DNA of 37,328 nt from Burkholderiaceae bacterium (GCA_031277295.1 JAITMV010000010.1:1-37328); one strand, 5' to 3'. Counted from the first letter of the stretch, positions 16,483 to 25,528 are shown. Notes: a model not told the origin generated them from the letters alone. Numbers and translations: made by a program.

Positions 16483-17130
16483 TCAACTGCCGCCATTGGC
16501 CTGGTTGCGCTCGGCCAGGGATTTGATCAGGCCGTCGATGCCGCCCGCGCGGATTTGCTGCGCGAACTGCGGACGGTAGTTATCGACCAGCCAGACACCG
16601 AGCACGTTCAGGTCGTACATTTTCCAGCCGTAGCCCTGGCCGGGGGTTTTGCCTAGCCGGTAGTCCAACTGAATCGGGTCTGCTCGGCCTTTGACCAGGG
16701 TTTTGACGACGACTTCGTCGTCGGTTGCCGAGCCGCGCATCGGCAGCACGTCGATTTTCTTGTCACTGACTTGCCCCAGCGCGCCGGCGTAGGTGCGTAT
16801 CAGCAGGGCCTTGAATTCGGCTTGCAACCGCTGGCGCTGCTCGGGCGTGGCCTGGCGCCAACTGGGGCCGGTGGCCGAGGCGGTCATGCGGATGAAGTCG
16901 ACGTTGGGCATGATCTTGCTGTCGACTATGGCCATGATCTGCGCAATGTCGCCGTCCGCGACGGCGGCGTCAGACTTGATGGTTTGCAGCACGTCGCTCG
17001 ACAGGCGGGCAACCAGGGCGTCGGGCGCCTCGTCCTCGGCATACGCCAAGGGCATGGCCAGGCACAGCGCGCTCAGCACGACGGCGGCAAAGGTTCGGCG
17101 GGGATGTCGAATCGTCATGGTAATGCTCAC
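16483..17130 (-). CDS. mlaC: Periplasmic phospholipid-binding protein MlaC
   Basis: MlaC shuttles phospholipids between the outer-membrane MlaA complex and the inner-membrane MlaFEDB transporter. A signal peptide (RRTFAAVVLSALCLAMPLAYA) precedes a domain with the family blocks VDFIRMTASATGPSWRQATPEQRQRLQAEFKALLIRTYAGAL and YDLNVLGVWLVDNYRPQFAQQIRAGGIDGLIKSL. Length is 215 residues from GTG 17130, which overlaps the mlaA stop; ATG 17118 is an alternative start. It sits within the F-E-D-A-C-B order. Confidence 0.93.
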   Translation of the reverse strand: MSITMTIRHPRRTFAAVVLSALCLAMPLAYAEDEAPDALVARLSSDVLQTIKSDAAVADGDIAQIMAIVDSKIMPNVDFIRMTASATGPSWRQATPEQRQRLQAEFKALLIRTYAGALGQVSDKKIDVLPMRGSATDDEVVVKTLVKGRADPIQLDYRLGKTPGQGYGWKMYDLNVLGVWLVDNYRPQFAQQIRAGGIDGLIKSLAERNQANGGS

Positions 17131-17927
17131 TTCTGTCTTTGACTTGTCGGGGCCGCCTGCACGGGCAGCGTTTGTCCTTTTTCGTCGAGGTCGTAGCGTT
17201 CCTCGGTTTGCGGTGGGTTGCCGTCATGGACGTCGTTGCGGCGCATTTGCAGATAGGCGTCGCGGCGGAAGGTGTAGGGGTCGAGCGCGGCGGCGTCCAG
17301 CAGGTTGCCGACGTCGAGCAGTTGAGCGCGGGTGTCGATGATTCGTACCACGCTCAACGAGTTGCGCAACGATACGTCGTTGACATACGACAGAGGATGG
17401 CCGTAGAAGTCAACCGGCAGCGCCGCAGTGTCGCGCAGCGTGGATGGCCCCAGCAGCGGCAGCACGAAATAAGGGCCTGAGGGCACGCCCCAATAGCCTA
17501 GGGTCTGGCCGAAGTCCTCGCGGTAGCGTTGCAGGCGCATGTCGGTGGCCGGATCGAGCACGCCGCCAAAACCGATGGTGCTGTTGACGACCACGCGCCA
17601 AAACGAAGACAGCGCCGCCTCCGGCTTGGCCTGCAGCACGTTGTTGATGAACGACCACACATCGCCCAGGTTGCCGAAAAAGTTGCTGACGCCGGTGCGC
17701 ACTGGCTTGGGCAGCACTTTCTTGTAGGCGGTGGCTACGGGTTTGAAGACGGCGTCATCGACCGTGTTGTTGAATCGGGTCATGCCGCGGTTGTAGCCTT
17801 CCCACGGGTCGTGCGGATCGGGCTGGCCGACCGTGGCGCAGCCGGACGATAACGCCATGAGCATTGCGCACCCCAGCAGCGCGCTGGCGCGGCCAAGCCT
17901 GTTTTGAAAGTAACGCTGAATGTTCAT
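17127..17927 (-). CDS. mlaA: Outer-membrane lipoprotein MlaA (VacJ)
   Basis: MlaA removes mislocalised phospholipids from the outer leaflet of the outer membrane. The 266-residue precursor has a lipoprotein signal peptide with lipobox LSSGC (Cys30). The VacJ core includes DPWEGYNRGMTRFNNTVDDAVFKPVATAYKKVLP, VSNFFGNLGDVWSFINNVLQ, and GVPSGPYFVLPLLGPSTLRD. Placing mlaA inside the mla operon is typical for betaproteobacteria, whereas in E. coli it lies apart. It is coupled to mlaC by overlap and separated from mlaD by six bases. Confidence 0.94.
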   Translation of the reverse strand: MNIQRYFQNRLGRASALLGCAMLMALSSGCATVGQPDPHDPWEGYNRGMTRFNNTVDDAVFKPVATAYKKVLPKPVRTGVSNFFGNLGDVWSFINNVLQAKPEAALSSFWRVVVNSTIGFGGVLDPATDMRLQRYREDFGQTLGYWGVPSGPYFVLPLLGPSTLRDTAALPVDFYGHPLSYVNDVSLRNSLSVVRIIDTRAQLLDVGNLLDAAALDPYTFRRDAYLQMRRNDVHDGNPPQTEERYDLDEKGQTLPVQAAPTSQRQK

Positions 17928-17933
17928 TTGTCT

Positions 17934-18422
17934 TTACTTGCCGGTCGACGCCGGCTTGTTGGAAGCACTGCCAGCCGCGCTGTTGTAGAGGAATTGGCCA
18001 ATCAGGTTTTCCAGCACGACGGCTGACTGCGTTTGGGTAACTTTATCACCAGCGGCCAAGTTGGTTTCGGCCGCTCCCGGCTCAATGCCGATGTATTGCT
18101 CGCCCAGCAGCCCGCTGGTCAGGATTTTGAGCGAGCTGTCTTTCGGAAAATGAAAGCGCGCGTCCATATCCAGCCCTATGCTGGCCTGAAAACGCTGATC
18201 GTCGAAGCTGATGCTGGCTACCCGACCTACCACCACCCCGGCGCTGCGAATCGCCGCCTTGGGCTTGAGGCCGCCGATGTTGTCGAATAAAGCCGTGATG
18301 CGGTAGGTCGGCTGCCAGCTCAGCGACAGCAGGTTGGCCGTTTGCAAGGCCAGAAACAGCAGCGCCGCCAGTCCCAGCAATACAAACAACCCCACCCATA
18401 AATCGTTTTTTGATCGTTCCAT
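17934..18422 (-). CDS. mlaD: MCE-domain protein MlaD
   Basis: MlaD is anchored in the inner membrane, forms a hexameric ring and receives lipids for the transporter. One N-terminal membrane helix (WVGLFVLLGLAALLFLALQTANL) is followed by a single MCE domain with DNIGGLKPKAAIRSAGVVVGRVASI and SGLLGEQYIGIEPG. The tail contains the hydrophobic VVLENLIGQFLYN helix expected at the pore. Length is 162 residues. AAGGAG lies upstream of the ATG on the minus strand. The gap of 112 bp to mlaE (18423-18534) holds a CGTCCC-ACGC-GGGACG hairpin (18491-18506). Confidence 0.94.
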   Translation of the reverse strand: MERSKNDLWVGLFVLLGLAALLFLALQTANLLSLSWQPTYRITALFDNIGGLKPKAAIRSAGVVVGRVASISFDDQRFQASIGLDMDARFHFPKDSSLKILTSGLLGEQYIGIEPGAAETNLAAGDKVTQTQSAVVLENLIGQFLYNSAAGSASNKPASTGK

Positions 18423-18534
18423 GATTGTTCGGCTCCTTACATCGTCTTTAGCGTCAATAGCTCTCCAGGGCGTGGCGCATCATCGCCAAACGTCCCACGC
18501 GGGACGCCAACCGCCGCACGGCATCTGGCATGGC
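18423..18534. other. Intergenic gap mlaE-mlaD with a hairpin
   Basis: The gap contains a perfect 6-bp hairpin at 18491-18506 (loop ACGC) and other short GC dyads, without a U-tract. It is the only long gap in the otherwise tight F-E and A-C couplings apart from that before mlaB. It may attenuate or stabilise the mRNA; nothing else is seen. Confidence 0.4.
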
Positions 18535-19320
18535 CTACCGGGTAAACATCATGGCTGTCAGCATGAAGTCCAACCCCAACACCGCAAGCGAGGCCATGAC
18601 CACCGTGCGTGTGGTGGCACGCGCCACGCCGTCGGCGGTCGGCTTGGCCGCAAAGCCTTGCAGCAGCGCAACAAAGGTGACCGTGACACCGAATACGACG
18701 CTTTTGAGCACACCATTGCCCAAATCGCTCCACCAGTCCACGCCGCCTTGCATCTGGCTCCAGAACGCGCCTGGATCGACGCCGATCATCGGCACGCTGA
18801 CGATCCAGCCGCCCATTACACCGACGGCGTTGAACACCGCCGTCAGCAGCGGCACCACGATCACGCCGGCCCAAAAGCGCGGCGCGACGATGCGCCGGAT
18901 CGGGTCCACCGCCATCATTTCCATCGCGCTGAGTTGCTCGCCAGCCTTCATCAGGCCGATTTCAGCCGTCAGCGACGTGCCCGCGCGCCCGGCAAACAAC
19001 AGCGCCGTCACCACCGGCCCCAATTCGCGCAGCAACGACAGCGCCACCATCATGCCGACTGCCTCGGCCGAGCCGTAGCGTTGCAGGATGTTGTAGCCCT
19101 GTAGCGCCAGCACGAAGCCGACGAACAAGCCCGACACGCCGATGATGGCTAGCGAGTAGTTGCCCAAAAAGTGGATCTGCTCGCGTACCAGCCCGAAACG
19201 CCGCAGCGTTGGCCCGGCCAGTTTCACCAGCCGCCAGAAAAAACGCGCTCCGTGGCCTATGCCGGCCAAGCCGCTGCGCACGGCATAGCCGATGCCCGCG
19301 AGCCGCCGCCACCCATTCAT
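18535..19320 (-). CDS. mlaE: Phospholipid ABC transporter permease MlaE
   Basis: MlaE is the integral membrane permease of the MlaFEDB complex. The 261-residue protein has the permease family pattern. An N-terminal interfacial segment is followed by hydrophobic helices ([44 protein letters not shown]). Then comes the coupling-helix region [34 protein letters not shown], and further helices up to [20 protein letters not shown]. Its ATG overlaps the stop of mlaF (four bases), so ATPase and permease are translated together. Confidence 0.95.
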   Translation of the reverse strand: MNGWRRLAGIGYAVRSGLAGIGHGARFFWRLVKLAGPTLRRFGLVREQIHFLGNYSLAIIGVSGLFVGFVLALQGYNILQRYGSAEAVGMMVALSLLRELGPVVTALLFAGRAGTSLTAEIGLMKAGEQLSAMEMMAVDPIRRIVAPRFWAGVIVVPLLTAVFNAVGVMGGWIVSVPMIGVDPGAFWSQMQGGVDWWSDLGNGVLKSVVFGVTVTFVALLQGFAAKPTADGVARATTRTVVMASLAVLGLDFMLTAMMFTR

Positions 19321-20141
19321 TGCGCTGCCTCCACGCCAAAGTCCTGTTCCACCGTGGGGCCGGGATAGTGAAATTGCACCGGGCCGTCCGTGTCCAGTCC
19401 GACAAACTGGCGCACCAGAGGATTGGCGCTGGCGCGTACTTCTTCCGGTGTGCCTTGGGCGGCCACCTGGCCGTCGGCCAGGATGATGACCTGGTCGGCG
19501 ATTTGAAAGGTTTCCACCACGTCGTGCGACACCACGATGCTGGTGATGCCCAGCGCGTCGTTGAGTTTGCGGATCAACCGCGCGGCGGTACCCAGCGAGA
19601 TGGGGTCCAGCCCGGCGAACGGCTCGTCGTACATCACCAGTTCGGGATCGAGCGCAATCGCCCGCGCCAACGCCACCCGCCGCGCCATGCCGCCGGATAT
19701 TTGCGCCGGCATCAATTCACGCGCGCCGCGCAGCCCAACCGCGTCCAGCTTCATCAGTACCACGCCGCGGATCAGGTCATCCGATAAAGGCGTGTGCTCG
19801 CGCAAAGGGAAGGCCACGTTCTCGAACACGCTCAGATCGGTGAACAGCGCGCCGAACTGAAACAACATGCCCATGCGCCGCCGCGCCGCGTACAGCCGCG
19901 CTTCGTCCATGACCCCCACGTCCTCATCGCCCAGCAGCACTTGCCCGCTTTGCGCGCGCTGTTGCCCGCCGATCAACCGCAGTACCGTCGTCTTACCCCC
20001 GCCCGACGCGCCCATGAGCGCCGTGACCTTGCCGCGCGGCACGGTAAACGATAGGTTGCGCAGCACCGGCTGCTCGCCGTACCCGAAGGTCACGCCGCGC
20101 AACTCGATCAGCGCGTCTGGAGATGATGAGGTGTCCGCCAT
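19317..20141 (-). CDS. mlaF: Phospholipid ABC transporter ATPase MlaF
   Basis: Cytoplasmic ATPase of the Mla phospholipid transporter, first gene of the operon. Walker [10 protein letters not shown] is at residues 44-52, Q-loop in MLFQFGALF (93-100), signature [14 protein letters not shown] (148-161), Walker [14 protein letters not shown] (168-180), and the switch His in VVSHD. The GxL(F)TD(L)[13 protein letters not shown] block is typical for MlaF rather than generic ABC ATPases. Length is 274 residues. No strong SD is visible before the ATG. Confidence 0.95.
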   Translation of the reverse strand: MADTSSSPDALIELRGVTFGYGEQPVLRNLSFTVPRGKVTALMGASGGGKTTVLRLIGGQQRAQSGQVLLGDEDVGVMDEARLYAARRRMGMLFQFGALFTDLSVFENVAFPLREHTPLSDDLIRGVVLMKLDAVGLRGARELMPAQISGGMARRVALARAIALDPELVMYDEPFAGLDPISLGTAARLIRKLNDALGITSIVVSHDVVETFQIADQVIILADGQVAAQGTPEEVRASANPLVRQFVGLDTDGPVQFHYPGPTVEQDFGVEAAQ

Positions 20142-20569
20142 GGGAGAAAGGTTGATCCGCCGCGATGATACCGGCTGATGCGCGTTGGGCCGGGAAGCCG
20201 GTTTTTTTTAACCTAGAAACCGTGGTTGAACGCGCCCGAGCAGGCCGTTATCGGGCGCGCTGGCGGCGAAAGCTCGTCCTTGCAGGGCGCGGCTTAGCCA
20301 GAAGCTGGGCTCGTTCGCGCCGTCCAAGGGTGCTGCTTTGGCACCCTTTCGGTGAGCAAGTTGCCAGAAGGAGGCTTGTGCTTTGGGTCGTATCGAGCTG
20401 TGGCGGACGTACAAGCCTGCAAGCCATGCCCATAGGCGTGGTTCGCGGCGCTCATCACGACCTGTTTGGGCTCAAGCAGGCTGGAGAAGGGGGGGGTCAT
20501 GGGGGCTCGGATAATGGAAACAAAGAAAAATACTTATAAATCATATGGTTACATCCATGCTTGAGTTCA
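20142..20569. repeat. Gene-free region with a partial copy of the 333-bp element
   Basis: From about 20211 the sequence reads ACCTAGAAACCG, the left terminus of the 333-bp element. About 20280-20335 (CTTGCAGGGCGCGGC and GCTCGTTCGCGCCGTCCAAGG) aligns with about 32260-32310. The right terminus is not found, so the copy is truncated. The remaining stretch to 20569 contains a run of eight G near 20491 and turns AT-rich before the AlbA_2-like gene. Short open frames here have no recognisable features. The mlaF promoter must lie in the first 70 bp; I cannot place it. Confidence 0.6.
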
Positions 20570-22058
20570 TTATTCAGGCGGTAAAGATAATGAACCTCCT
20601 ACCTCGGACTTGGCGGTTGGCTTGGCGTAGGTGGTGTTCCGCTTGCCGCCAGACGTGTCCGCCGTCAGCAGCCCCTGCTCAACCCATCGCTTGAGCATCT
20701 TTGACGCCCTGAGCGTATCGACACCGGCAATCTGGCAAAGATGGCTGTTCGCGATGGGGCCATTTCGGTCGATCCAGTCGCTGACCTGCTCCCACATCGG
20801 GGGGCGTTCTTCATTTAGCAGTGCCACCTGCACCGCCGACTGCGCTTGCTCGGACAGTTCCCGATACTGAGGCGGGTACAGGTTGCTGGCGCGCATGACG
20901 CTGAACATCATGCGCACCCCTTCACCCGCATCCACGTTGGGCGGTTCAGGGAACTCACGCAGGTTGCTGGCCAGCAGGGGATTGCGAGCAAACGACTTTG
21001 TCCGATGAATCGTTGCAGGGGTGATACGGCCCGGTAAAAGTCCCGGACTCAGAACTTCAATACGGTTGTCAAAAATTCGTACATGAACGTCATGATTCAT
21101 ACGATAGTCGCGGTGAATCACGGCATTGGTGATCGCCTCTTTGACGACCCGTTCCGGATAGCGATGTATTGTGCTGAAGCCCGACTTCGCCAGCGTCAGC
21201 CCCTGCGCGAGTTCGTCCATCACATAAGCATGTGTTTGTTCTATCAGGCGGTACACAGGCCCGGACAGCGTCTTGGGTGTTTTCTTGAGATTTGGAACTT
21301 CTCCGGTTTGAATCTGCGTACCCTTTGTAGTGAAAAACACGCACATCGGCCCGCGTCCCCATACCTGCCAGCAAAGCTCCGGGATAGTCGGCAAACAACA
21401 AGACTGCGGCGCGCAACGGGCGAAGCTCGTCAGCTACTTTTTTTGCCAAACCAATCCGGTAAAGCTGATCAGCAATGCCGGCTGGCGCCAAACCGCGCGC
21501 ACGTAGAAAAAGCCGCCATGTCTCGGTATCGAGCAGGTCGAAACTGATATCTACCGGCTCTGATTCGGCGCTACGCACGCCGCGCCGATAGGAAAGCTCG
21601 GTAATTTCTGCCGCGTTCATTTCACGGTTGCTGGTCTGCCCACGCATCCACGTACCGTCATCAAGGATGGAATGAACCTTGTCACTGGGCAGCACATGCA
21701 GTGCAACAACCACACCCGCCGCACCATCACGCATTGCAGTATGCAGACGAAAGCCGCGCACATCCTCAATCACAGGCAGGTGATGTGTGCCCAGCTTACG
21801 CAGCATCTCATCAACTGCTTCGGGACTTTCGCCAATGCCGAACAAGCGGTCACGCCCTTTCGCCCTGCTTGCATCTTCCAAGCCGAGCAGCAGCCAACCA
21901 CCTTCGGTATTGGCGAAAGCGCAGACGGTCTCCAGTGCCTTGCCGACCATCTTTCCGGAAACGCGCTTGGTTTCCAATCGTAGAGACTCCGATCTAGGCA
22001 GCGCCCAGCTCAACACATCTTCTGTTAATTTGGCATCAGCATCTTGCAGCGAAATCAT
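20570..22058 (-). pseudogene. AlbA_2/Schlafen-like DNA-binding protein with ATPase-like domain, frameshifted
   Basis: Two overlapping frames make one protein of about 495 residues. The first (from ATG 22058) has the AlbA_2 domain: ESLRLETKRVSGKMVGKALETVCAFANTEGGWLLLGLED. After VRVFHYKG the reading continues one frame over with TQIQTGEVPNLKKTPKTLSGPVYRLI. It then runs through a HATPase_c-type region (RVVKEAITNAVIHRDYR, FDNRIEVLSPGLLPGRIT) and a C-terminal winged-helix-like part. The shift is at CCCTTT, about 21321-21326 (one base too many). ATG 22058 overlaps the hsdS stop and has GGAGG upstream. Such genes often accompany restriction-modification loci as regulators. It may be a pseudogene, a slippage site or a sequencing error. 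Confidence 0.8.
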
Positions 22059-22803
22059 GGTGTTCCTCCGATCGTGCTTAGCCATGCCAGCGCAGCGGCT
22101 TCGGAATCTTCGATGGCGATTTCTACGGCGCGTTTGGCGGTGGTGAGGAGCTGGGAGGCTCGGATACGATAGTTTTTAGCTTCAATAGCGATTTTTTCGC
22201 ATTTGCTCTGGCTCTCTACACTTGTCACGGGAACCCAGAATTTTCCAACATCGCGCGGGTATAAATGGAGTTGTCCAGTTGCTCCGGTGATGAACTGATC
22301 TATTTGCAACTGCCCAGCGATAGAGCGCAGGAAGGCGGCAAGGTAGTAGGGGTTGATCGTTTTTTGTCTAATTACCGTCACCTCGCTAACCGTACCGTAG
22401 GCACCGGGTTTGTCGAAAACCTGAACCTTGCCTATCGATCCGAATCCAATAGACGAAATTAAAACATCGCCGCACTGGAGCCTGAAAACAGGTTGATCCG
22501 AGCGAGTACGCAGAAGTTTTTCATCATCGTCAATATTCGATAAATCACCAGAGCGAATAATCGGTATGTCACCATCTTCAGCAAGGATTCATGGATGCCA
22601 TCCGTCACGGTCGCAAGAGCATCCAAATGCCCTGCGCCAATCGCATGAAATCGCCGAATAGCGGCAAGCGCGAGCTTCCCAAAATAATCAGCATCGAAAC
22701 GAAAGACGGTGTTATCGGTAAGAATTTCCGACAACTTGAGTTCTGCTATCTCCAGCCCCTCCAACAAGCCCTCATACCGGGCCGCGTCGAAGGGGCGGCT
22801 CAA
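22055..22803 (-). pseudogene. hsdS: Single-TRD specificity subunit (HsdS-like), frameshifted
   Basis: Reading the two frames together gives about 249 residues with one target-recognition domain. The N-terminal part ends TDGIHES. The second frame resumes EDGDIPIIRSGDLSNIDDDEKLLRTRSDQPVFRLQCGDVLISSIGFGSIGKV, followed by NPYYLAAFLRSIAGQLQIDQFITGATGQLHLYPRDV and a C-terminal coiled helix (CEKIAIEAKNYRIRASQLLTTAKRAV). The break lies near 22580-22590 and needs a -1 shift. Length is about half of a classical two-TRD HsdS, so two copies would be needed for bipartite recognition. It starts with TTG at 22803 inside a T8 run, overlapping the stop of the RM gene, and its own stop overlaps the next gene. 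Confidence 0.82.
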
Positions 22804-24803
22804 AAAAAACTTAATTTTTCCTTAGCCGCGAACTCGGCGAAGGCTTCGGCGATGCCGTCTTTCGTCAAGCCCTCGTGGTTGTACAAATCATGCTGCACCA
22901 CCCAATGCCCGTGCGCGTCGCGCAGCAAGTGCCCATCCTTATCCGTGGCAATGAGTTTGTCGCCGCTGTTGTCCTTGCTGGGCAACTGCTGGGTGGCGAA
23001 GAAGATGGGGTAATCGTCCACCTTCGGGCAGTGGTAACGCGGGTCACTGGCGTCGTCGTTCCATTTCTGCACGAGCAGTACGCTGGTTTTGGTGCCGGTG
23101 TGCGGCTTGAAGGTATTGGGGTGCAGGCCGACCACGGCGAGGATGCGGCAACGCTCGGCTAAAAACAAGCGCACGCGCTGATCGCTGGCGTTGTTGAAGC
23201 GGCCCTGCGGCAGCACCACGGCCATGCGCCCGCCGGGGCGCAGAAAATCCAGGTTGCGTTCGATGAATAGGAGGTCGCGGCCTACTTTGCTTTCCAACTT
23301 GCCGTTGGCTTTGTGGCCCAGTTCGTAGGGCGAGAGCATGTCGCTTTGCTTGATGTCGCCCGCGAAAGGCGGGTTGGCCATCAGCACGTCGAAGCCGAAG
23401 GTGCGGTTTTGGTTTTTCGGCTGGCGCAGCTTTTTCAATTTGGTCCAGCCGGGGCCGTAGGTTTCTTGCCAGTCTTCGTCATCCTGGATACGCTTGTCCC
23501 AGCGCGGGTAGTCGAGCGTGTTCAGGTGCAGGACGTTGGTCTGACCATCGCCCGCGATCAGGTTGAGGCAGCGGGCGACGCGCACGGATTTTTCGTCGAA
23601 GTCGATGGCAAAAACCTTGTCGCGCACGTAGTCCTTGCAGCGTTGCGGCTTGTCTTCCATCGTGAACAGGTGCGAGACGGGCAGCCCTTCGCTTTCGAGA
23701 ATCTGCCGCCACACATGAAAGATGGCGTGGACGGTGAAGCCGGCGCTGCCTGCCGCGGTGTCGATGACGGTTTCCGATTCGTGCGGGTTCATCATCTTCA
23801 CGCACATATCGATGACCCAGCGCGGGGTGAAATACTGGCCTTTTTCTCCCTTGGATGATTTGTTGACCAGATACTCGAAGGCGTCGTCCACCACGTCGAG
23901 ATTGGAGTTGAACAGCTTCCATTCTTCCAGCGAGCCGACGCAGACTTGCAGGTGTTCGGGGTTGAGTTTGATCTTTTCGTCAGCGGCGAAAACGCCGGGC
24001 CATTCGTTTTTGGCGTCGTCGAATAATGACTGGATGTTGGCCTTGAGCTGTGTTGCCGTGTTGCTGTTGCGAAAGCGCAGGAACTTGTGACGCTGGCGAA
24101 AGCAATACATCTCGTCGTAGAGCTTGGAAAAAACCAGCTTGAAGACTTCTTCAAAGGCATCAACGCCCGCGTTGGCGAGGACTTCATCCTCCATGTCCTC
24201 GATGAGTTGTTTTAGGCTGCGCGCGCCTTTGCCCTCGGCTTCGCGTTTGCGCTCGATCTCGATCAGGTTTTGCACCGTCCACGGCTGACCGGCCACGTCG
24301 TCGATGGTTTGTCCCGCCGTGGGAATAGCGGGAATTTCGACAAAGTAATTCGGGTTTTTGCGGTGCCAGGCAATGGCTTCCACGCCATTGCACCACAGCG
24401 CCAGCGGCGCGCCGGTGGCGTGGGTGTAGGAGCGCAGTTGTTCCTTGCCGTCCTTGAACTTGCCTTGCTTGACCTCGACGACCAGATACGGATCGGTTGG
24501 GTTGTCGTCGTCCATGACAACGATGTCGGCGCGCTTGGAGGTGTCGCGCCCGAAGGTGATGGGGTATTCGACGGCCAGGCGCGAAACGGGATATTTGAAA
24601 TGCTGATGGAGGCGATGCAGCCAAAGCTGGCGCACCAGTTCTTCGCGCTTGGCGATCACCTTCCTGTCGCGCACGAGGCAGCGCACGTAGCGCTTGCCGC
24701 CCTTGGTGGACAGGCGCGCCTGTACTTCGATGATGACGGGCTGGCCGAATAATTCGGTCAGCGCAGCGGGTTCAATGTCGTTGAGTAGCCCGAAAATTTG
24801 CAT
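22800..24803 (-). CDS. Fused nuclease-N6-adenine methyltransferase (BcgI-like or type I-derived RM protein)
   Basis: A 667-residue restriction-modification protein. Residues about 20-150 form an HsdR_N-like PD-(D/E)xK nuclease: RADIVVMD (Asp93) and YLVVEVKQGK (Glu110, Lys112). A linker and HsdM N-terminal helical domain follow. The SAM-dependent N6-adenine methylase has FTPRWVIDMCVKMMNP (325-340), the SAM loop DTAAGSAGF (348-356) and catalytic NPPF (477-480). No SF2 helicase motifs occur, so it cannot act as a translocating type I enzyme. Nuclease plus methylase in one chain with a separate S subunit resembles type IIB BcgI. It should modify adenine and cut near the site chosen by HsdS. The last codons contain a run of eight T (22802-22809) overlapping the hsdS start. 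Confidence 0.88.
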   Translation of the reverse strand: MQIFGLLNDIEPAALTELFGQPVIIEVQARLSTKGGKRYVRCLVRDRKVIAKREELVRQLWLHRLHQHFKYPVSRLAVEYPITFGRDTSKRADIVVMDDDNPTDPYLVVEVKQGKFKDGKEQLRSYTHATGAPLALWCNGVEAIAWHRKNPNYFVEIPAIPTAGQTIDDVAGQPWTVQNLIEIERKREAEGKGARSLKQLIEDMEDEVLANAGVDAFEEVFKLVFSKLYDEMYCFRQRHKFLRFRNSNTATQLKANIQSLFDDAKNEWPGVFAADEKIKLNPEHLQVCVGSLEEWKLFNSNLDVVDDAFEYLVNKSSKGEKGQYFTPRWVIDMCVKMMNPHESETVIDTAAGSAGFTVHAIFHVWRQILESEGLPVSHLFTMEDKPQRCKDYVRDKVFAIDFDEKSVRVARCLNLIAGDGQTNVLHLNTLDYPRWDKRIQDDEDWQETYGPGWTKLKKLRQPKNQNRTFGFDVLMANPPFAGDIKQSDMLSPYELGHKANGKLESKVGRDLLFIERNLDFLRPGGRMAVVLPQGRFNNASDQRVRLFLAERCRILAVVGLHPNTFKPHTGTKTSVLLVQKWNDDASDPRYHCPKVDDYPIFFATQQLPSKDNSGDKLIATDKDGHLLRDAHGHWVVQHDLYNHEGLTKDGIAEAFAEFAAKEKLSFF

Positions 24804-24825
24804 CTGGTTTTTCTCAATGAAAGAC

Positions 24826-25416
24826 TTAGGGCGGGGCGCTGGGGTGCAATTTATCCAAATTCCATTGCATGGGGTTATTGTGAATATATTCGCGCAGATG
24901 GGTTAATTCGGATTCATTGCGGATGATATGTTCCCAATAATTTCGTTGCCACAATTTTTGATTAAATGAAGGCCATGAATTTTGATGTACGCCATCGGTG
25001 TATTGTTTTGTCGCCATGGTTTTAAAACGACGCACAATTTCCGGCAGGGATAATGTTCTTGTAGGGGCAGGCCCCTGTGCCTGCCCTGTTTCGGTTGTTG
25101 GTGACGCACCTGGGCGACCACGGGGGGTCGCCCCTACACCAGAGGATGTTGTGATGGTCACGATGCCGTGGATGTGATTTGGCATGACGACAAATTTATC
25201 GACGGCGATACCGAAATAATTTCTTGGCATGTCATTCCAGACTGTCAAAACCATCCGGCCTGCATCATTCAGGCACATGACACCATCCACAATTTCACCA
25301 AACAAACAGGCCCGTTCATTCGTGCAGATTGTCAAAAAATACATTCCGGCCTGCGAGTAATCATATCCTTGCAATCGGATGCTGCGGCGATGATGAATTT
25401 TTGGGTTGTATGTCAT
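24826..25416 (-). mobile_element. REP-associated tyrosine transposase (RAYT, IS200-like Y1)
   Basis: A 196-residue Y1-transposase-like protein of the RAYT group, thought to spread REP/REPIN palindromes. It has the HUH metal motif HIHG (81-84) in VVMPNHIHGIV and the C-terminal LWQRNYWEHIIRNESELTHLREYIHNNP, which holds the candidate nucleophile tyrosines (160, 177). I chose ATG 25416 (MTYNPKIHHRRSIRLQGYDYSQ), the normal RAYT N-terminus; the longer frame to 25485 enters a repeat. Residues about 94-119 (VGATPRG... to APT) are encoded by a REPIN-like hairpin pair, a low-complexity insert between the HUH motif and the following helix. The RM genes lie downstream on the same strand. Confidence 0.88.
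25061..25138. repeat. REPIN-like double hairpin inside the RAYT gene
   Basis: The first hairpin has arms GGGCAGGC and GCCTGCCC (about 25065-25086). The second has arms GGGCGACC and GGTCGCCC (about 25112-25134). The outer ends are GTAGGGGC and GCCCCTAC (25061-25068, 25130-25137), an inverted pair. The right 62 bases (25077-25138) repeat at 25441-25502 with three differences, two of which change both sides of the same base pair (G-C to A-T) and so keep the stem. Confidence 0.85.
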
Positions 25417-25440
25417 CGTTTTATCCGGTTTTTTTGTGCC

Positions 25441-25502
25441 GTGCCTGTCCTGTTTCGGTTGTTGGTGACGCACCTGGGCGGCCACGGGGGGCCGCCCCTA
25501 CA
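25441..25502. repeat. Half REPIN next to the RAYT gene
   Basis: This 62-bp sequence matches 25077-25138 inside the RAYT gene at 59 positions and carries the hairpin GGGCGGCC-ACGGGG-GGCCGCCC. It lies between the RAYT start and the 3' end of the oxidoreductase gene. The left hairpin of the internal copy is absent here. Confidence 0.85.
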
Positions 25503-25528
25503 TCACACCGCGCGGTCAAATATCCGCC

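Noticed and set aside
20142-20569. Short open frames upstream of mlaF
   Set aside because: They lie in a truncated interspersed repeat and have no domain, SD or conserved pattern.
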